Shown piece by piece: positions 58,714 to 64,000 of a stretch of DNA of 64,000 nt. This DNA comes from Glebionis coronaria (taxonomy: Eukaryota > Streptophyta > Magnoliopsida > Asterales > Asteraceae). The translations under genes were made by a program, and so were the position numbers. Location of the stretch: contig CM046876.1 in NCBI GenBank assembly GCA_025667525.1, forward strand, positions 533,684,038 through 533,748,037, in the 5' to 3' direction. The notes under the pieces are model-generated. The model saw nothing but the letters and a program-made list of their open reading frames with translations, had not been told where the DNA came from and did not search any database. How positions within the stretch are numbered: position 1 is the first letter of the stretch; the number at the start of each line of letters is the position of its first letter.

Positions 58714-61700
58714 TGTATAGTTGAAGTTCGTTTTCTCGATTCTTAACCAATTGAAAGTCCTAACAAGATCGGGTTTATGATTGTTTTTGATTGGTAATGT
58801 TATTTGGATATTCTATGTCTAATTCAAACAAAACCTTGCTAAAATGAAAAATAAAGTCTACTTATACGTAAAACAATTTGCACAAACCAAGTATTTATTC
58901 AACTAAAAACACAAATGTAAATTCTACAAAATTAAAGGACTGAAAATGTAAATTCTATGAAAAATAAATTCTAAAAATGTAAAGTCTAAAAGTCAAAGGA
59001 CTAAAAATGTAAAAATCAGTTAACAAATTTGGACTTAAAATGAAAATTAACTAACAAGGTAACTAATTTTAACTAACTTCCAAAATCAACTAACCACTTA
59101 TTAACTAACTTGAAAAATCCAGGGACTAATCCTAACAAGTCCTAAAGATTAGGAAAATCAGGCTAATAATGCAACTGTTCTAACAACCAGGGATCTAAGA
59201 GCAAATTTCCAACAACTCTAAACCAAAACGGGCAAAGACACTTTAATAAGCTCGTATGAGCTCGTTACTCAACTAAACAAGCTCAAACAAGTTTCAAAAG
59301 GCTTAATACTCAATTATAGCTAGACTTGTAAAAGGGCTTAAGCTGAAACTCACTAAAACTCAAATAAGCTATTTCTAATAAGCACAAAATAAGCTACCCA
59401 ATAAGCTAAACGTCCACAACTTGATTTTAATGCAAAAACCTATTAATCAGCTCACAAGAAGAAGGGGAAATCTTGTTTTATCAAAAATGATCAACTAATA
59501 AGCTCAAAAAATGAAAATAAGCTAGAAAAGAGCTTATGTTGACTTTTGTTGACCAGAAATCCAAAAAGCTAAAAATTTGGAAACTTATTCAGGAACACTT
59601 TCTAAAGCGATTTGTAAAAGAAAATAGCTAAGTTTCTGAAGTGGAATTGCTAGAATGGAAAAACAGCTAAGGTTTTTATCACAGGAAAATGAAGAATGAT
59701 TAATGCTTATTCAAAAGCTAATTCCTAGCTTAATACTGTATACTGTAGAATTTCCTGCCTAGTGCTTATACTACATATGTTGTGTGATAACTAGAAACTG
59801 GTTTCAAGAAACTTCAAAAGGAATAAAGCTTTGGCAATGATTTGAAAATGACAACTTTCTAAAATCAGGTTTTTAACCAAAGTGACCCAAAGACTTTTTG
59901 ATGCAATTACCTATTTGACCAAAAGTTTTGACCTGAAATGAACTGAAAACTATTTATCTTGACTAAAAACGGCTAAATGACTAAAGCTTAACAAGATTTG
60001 ATCCAAAATCAACTCTAGATTATACTCTAAAACTTGTTGCCAAACACTAGTTACCAATTCTAGTGAAATTTTATTGAAGGTAATTAGGCTAGAAGCAATA
60101 CTGATTGAAGACTGATATTAAGCTAAACTTATCTACCAAAATGTGATGGAAATAGGCTAAACTCAAACTTTGTAGCACACTTATACTCCAAATGCTATGC
60201 AAGCAAAACTTACAGCTAAAAGGCTTAATAGAATGCTGATATAAGCTAGTACACAAATGCTATGCTATCATTAAGCTACACCATCAAGCAAAACAACTCA
60301 ATTATCAACTAACACCTTTGATCATACAGCAAACAAGTTCTATCTAGGAATTGAGCATGCCTTCAACAATTGAGTGGAACAAAAATGCAAGAAATTGTAC
60401 ACCTTGAATATAGAAGCCTCCTTTGAGGGAGTAGAGTAGCGCTGAGCTATCTAGCTAGTGCTAAACCACCACCTTAGCACTAGTATCAACTAATCAACAA
60501 CCAATCAACAGCTATCAACTCTTATCCTCCATTAATAAACTCAAAAATCTTCAAAACTCTACCAAAACTTGAAATGGAAGGATCAAAGCAATGAGTACAG
60601 CTACTGGATGAAATCAATAAGCTACAATCTTCAATAAGGCTTCTGATGATCACTTATGATCACTAGAAACAAAGAGAAACAATGGCGTATGAAAAGTAGG
60701 TAAGAGTAATAAGAGAATTGGAGGGAAATTTGAACTTTTATTGATTTTGTATGAAAGGTTGTTACAAAGGGTGGTTACAACTAACTAACAAACTCTCAAG
60801 GGTTGTCAAGCTTTTGAGAGTTGTTAAATATAAACTAATAACAGAATGAGAGAGAGAGTAAAATTCTAGTGTGTGTGTTTTCACACTAGCTAACTTGCTA
60901 CAAATGAGAGCTTCTAGTCCTATTTATAGAATGAAAAAGTGAATTAGTTGGGAAGAGTGACGTGTCCAAGCCAATAGGAGTCTTCCACGTGGACTAATTT
61001 GCTCAATTGAATTTTGCAGGTGAAGAACATCTTTGGGGATTTTTTATTGACTTGATTTCATGTTAATTGGATAGTTGGGAAGAATTCATCTTTGGATTTT
61101 GAGTAACTTTGATGTTTATATCAACTTCTGAAATACCCTCTAGCTAAATCCCGTTTCTGGCAATTTTGTTTGGAGAAGAAGGCCACGTGGCAGGTTGTGG
61201 TTGGTGGAGAAATAAGCACACGGATCATTATCCATTTAGTGAAATATGATTGGCCAGTTGAGGAGTTGGTGGATCACACTGTTGTGATTGGGTTATTAAA
61301 TGAAGGCGGCTGTGAGTGGGCTTAGGTGGCGATCCAAGTGATTTATTTCCTTGCTTCTCATTGGTTTAAACCATCACACATGGATTAAGCCCAAAATTAC
61401 TTTGCAAGTTTGGCAGTTTCAGTCCCTTGACTTGGCAGATTTGTATTTTAAGCTAGAATCTTCATTCCTTTGGCAAAAATGATCCTTCAACTTGCATTCT
61501 TGCTTATTTTGACCCTTTTGACTTGGTTGATTTGTTGGTTGACCATGTTTGACTTTGATCTTGACTTTAGAAAATGTACACTTTTGGTCCTTCATCTTTG
61601 AAATGTTGTCAATATAGGTCCTTTGTTTTCAAAGTCTTGTCACTCTTGATCCTTCTTTGTCTTTTTCATCCAATTTAGCTTGATTTTCTCCTTGCTTGCT

Positions 61701-61842
61701 TGAAAATGCATCCTTCTTACCTATTTGTACACAAACACAGAACATACCACATAATACTGCTTTTATAGCACAAAAGTTAGGTATTTGCTATGTGTTTTAG
61801 GGTGATTTATTGATTAATTGATATGAGTTTTTGCTCATATCA
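58714..61842 (-). repeat. Element I 3' LTR
   Basis: The right end is CA at 61841-61842 beside the polypurine tract. The minus-strand start TGATATGAG-CAAAAA-CTCATATCA is a 9-bp perfect inverted repeat. The left end is taken as TGTATAG at 58714 by alignment to 45001 of F. A minus-strand TATA box, TCTATAAATAGG, lies at about 60931-60920. No gene is visible in the 3.1 kb. Confidence 0.65.
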
Positions 61843-63815
61843 AATCCCCTACACTTGAACATTGTCATGTCCTCATGCAATGCTATATTTTAAAGCTCAA
61901 AGTTTACATTCTCCTCATAATTAATCCACCTTGGCCATTATGGAATGCATCTACACTACTCTACACTATATGATGTATGATTTTGATTTTTAACAATGCA
62001 ATGCACAAGAAACAATTCTATTTATATCTTTTTGTATTTTCTTGAAATGGTTTTGATGGAAATAATTCATAAATAATTCAATGACTTTGATTAGGGTTTG
62101 GGTACCATGGACATTTATCACCCTCAAGTTTCACTTTCCCCATACCAAGCTTAAAAATGGGATCATTGTATTCACAAGTAAAAAGTGCATTAACTTATTC
62201 ATGACAATTAAATGTGGAACCGGTTATTAGTTGAGCAAATTGCTTGTGGGCAAATTTGTCATTATTTCAAGCGTGAAGTATAAGAAATGCAAAATCCAAA
62301 AATAAGGAAGCACGGTTTTAATCCTAAGTAATCCTCTCATCCATTACTTGAAAAACCACTCACAATTAATATAAGTCCGTTTCAAGAGTAATAAGTCATT
62401 CGCCTTATGTGTAAAATCCTCATGTCATGCTTTCATAAGTAGCTACACACTCGCTAAGGAAAGAAAAATATAAGTCACGCAATAATTTACATCCGCCGCG
62501 TTTTTGAGACCTTGGATCTTCAACCCCGCAACCCGTCAAGGTAATACTGGATTGGAGCAATCTATCGAATCCCCGCAACCCGTCAAGGTAATATTGGAAT
62601 TCAATAGTCACTATAATTAACACCACACTGCCTCTCTTGGGAGTCTTGTATAATTATTTTTTTTTCTTTTTTTTCCTTCTTGTTTTTTTTTCTAGCCACT
62701 AATTTTTTTGTAAGCCGCTCTTATTTTTCTTTATTCCTCACAAAGAAAGTTGAAAAGAATAAAAGGGAAAACACCCGCTAAATATTAAGCATGACATAAG
62801 TCTAGTACACATAAAACTTTCTAACTTAGAATCTTAAGACGTACGTATATCAACCATGAATGATTAGACAAAAATGCATAAGAGATTACAAACCGATTAA
62901 AACCGTTCTTGATTATTTATTAACATATATACATGCGAAGAAAATAGAGGTTAAGAAGAGAAGGGTTTAGCCACAAGTAATTATCATGAAGTTTATCTAG
63001 CCCTTTTATACTTGCTTCAACTCTATCATTTCCCATTCTCCACAAATTTAAAATCTCAAATAATGAGATTGGTGGATGCTTAGCCTAATAGACCAATGAA
63101 GGACTACATGGTTAAGGATACTAGCTATAGAATGTTTAGATAAGCAAACTCGGGTTGAGTCAAAATATCCATGGCGGGCCTAATATGTCAAAGAAGTCTA
63201 AATTTGTTAAACCATGTCCTTTATTATATTTTTTTTTCCTTTTTATATATTTGATGAAAGAAGAAAATATATACAATGCAAATGTGTTATGCAAATGAAA
63301 AATGATTAATGCAAAAATTATGAATGCATATTTTTGGTGGCCAAAGTAGATAAAAAATTTGAAAAATTAATCTCCAAGTTATCATGAAGGTCAATGACAA
63401 GTTCTAGGTAAGGTCACTTCGATAGAAAACCCCCCTACACTTAAGCTAAACATTGTCCTCAATGTTTAAGAGCATGGAAGTATAAAAACTTCCCCTACAC
63501 TTATGACAATGAATAGACTTTGCTTAACCCAAGTTAAGGAAAGATCAACTATTGGTGAATTCATGTTTAAGCACAAGGTGTCTATGAAAAATCACAATAG
63601 TAACAAAGTGAACCGGATACAAGGGCCTCCTCCATAAGCTCCAAAGCATGAAATGAGTGAGCAACCCTACAAACAATATGAAGACAAAAGAAGGTCTTCC
63701 CCTACACTTATCCTCAATTCTATACCCTTATTTCCAACCTACAACACTCTAAACCTAGTTATACGATGCTTGAGTTAAGGAGTCTCTAGCTCGACTCTTC
63801 CCTCAATGAATTAAT
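61843..63815 (-). other. Element I 3' untranslated region
   Basis: It lies between the integrase stop and the LTR, without a supported gene. It holds a T-rich tract (62656-62690) and a 28-bp direct repeat, CCCCGCAACCCGTCAAGGTA.., at 62524 and 62571 (period 47 bp). Its two ends are collinear with element F's 3' UTR. Confidence 0.65.
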
Positions 63816-63998
63816 TCATGGGGAAAATGGGGATCTCTTGGACCATTCAACGGAAATGTCCTCCCCAAAATAATGTTTCACACGGTGACCATTCACTTTA
63901 AAGTTTGGACCATCGGGTTGTGACAACTCAATAGTTCCATATGGAAACACTTGGGCAATAGTGAATGGACCGGACCATCTCGACTTAAGCTTGCCCGC
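63816..63998 (-). CDS. Element I integrase C-terminus (partial at window edge)
   Basis: The minus strand has 60 codons ending at TGA 63816-63818. It reads AGKLKSRWSGPFTIAQVFPY, GTIELSQPDGPNFKVNG and HRVKHYFGED. The KSRWSGPF..V.PYG..E and F.VNG.R.K.Y motifs are the C-terminal integrase tail typical of Athila/Tat gypsy elements. The frame is open to the window edge, so the gene continues to the right. This is the only coding evidence for the class of elements F and I. Confidence 0.87.
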   Translation of the reverse strand, partial: AGKLKSRWSGPFTIAQVFPYGTIELSQPDGPNFKVNGHRVKHYFGEDISVEWSKRSPFSP

Positions 63999-64000
63999 AA

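Larger units (their letters stand above)
58700..64000 (-). mobile_element. Element I: Athila/Tat-like Ty3/gypsy element, 3' end, runs off right edge
   Basis: The minus-strand order from the right is integrase C-terminus (63998-63816), a 2-kb 3' UTR, the polypurine tract AAGTGTAGGGGATT and an LTR of about 3.1 kb (61842 to about 58714). It is homologous to F and joined to F's 3' UTR, so it probably inserted there. The exact left end and target duplication could not be fixed. Confidence 0.78.

Overview
The window is plant nuclear DNA made almost wholly of nested LTR retrotransposons. I found no host gene, rRNA, tRNA or CRISPR array. Both Ty1/copia and Ty3/gypsy lineages typical of flowering plants are present. 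The long extra ORF downstream of pol in element E, and the pol sequences of A, C, G and H, resemble from memory families abundant in Asteraceae (for example Tanacetum, Artemisia). That placement is an inference I could not check by search.

Left part (1-10189). Element A is a SIRE-like copia element on the + strand. Its 5' half lies outside the window, it has a 2.9 kb 3' UTR, and its 3' LTR starts at 6508. A sits inside an older, badly decayed copia element B (6855 to about 9400), interrupting B's integrase. About 0.8 kb of unassigned DNA follows.

Central nest (10190-44998). The host is element G, a minus-strand copia element. Its 3' LTR is split by copia element C (10402-18661, + strand, target duplication AGTGT). 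Its RNase H is split by element D (19884-41610, + strand, a Tekay/Del-like gypsy chromovirus with 3,456-bp LTRs, target duplication GGTAC). D's interior is split by element E (24831-34096, minus strand, SIRE-like copia, 526-bp LTRs, target duplication GCTAA). Removing D and one GGTAC rejoins G's RNase H reading.

Right part (45001-64000). G is interrupted by F, a minus-strand Athila/Tat-like gypsy LTR plus 3' UTR. F is split by SIRE-like copia element H (48175-57275, + strand, target duplication TACTT). F then meets element I, a second Athila/Tat-like element on the minus strand, whose integrase C-terminus runs off the right edge.

Most coding regions carry stops or frameshifts. The longest open stretches are C pol (1,016 codons), H RT-RNase H (681 codons), E gag (628 codons) and the E extra ORF (353 + 635 codons, probably split by a frameshift). 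The most unusual signals are short element-specific motifs. They cluster upstream of the TATA box in the LTR and recur through the interior: CAGGGG in E, and a GCGGTTCCTTATC half-site forming a 26-bp perfect palindrome in H. Also notable are E's RT-less integrase/RNase H fusion at an 8-bp microhomology, D's wrecked interior between near-identical LTRs, and a structurally conserved but sequence-divergent terminal hairpin in the F and I LTRs.
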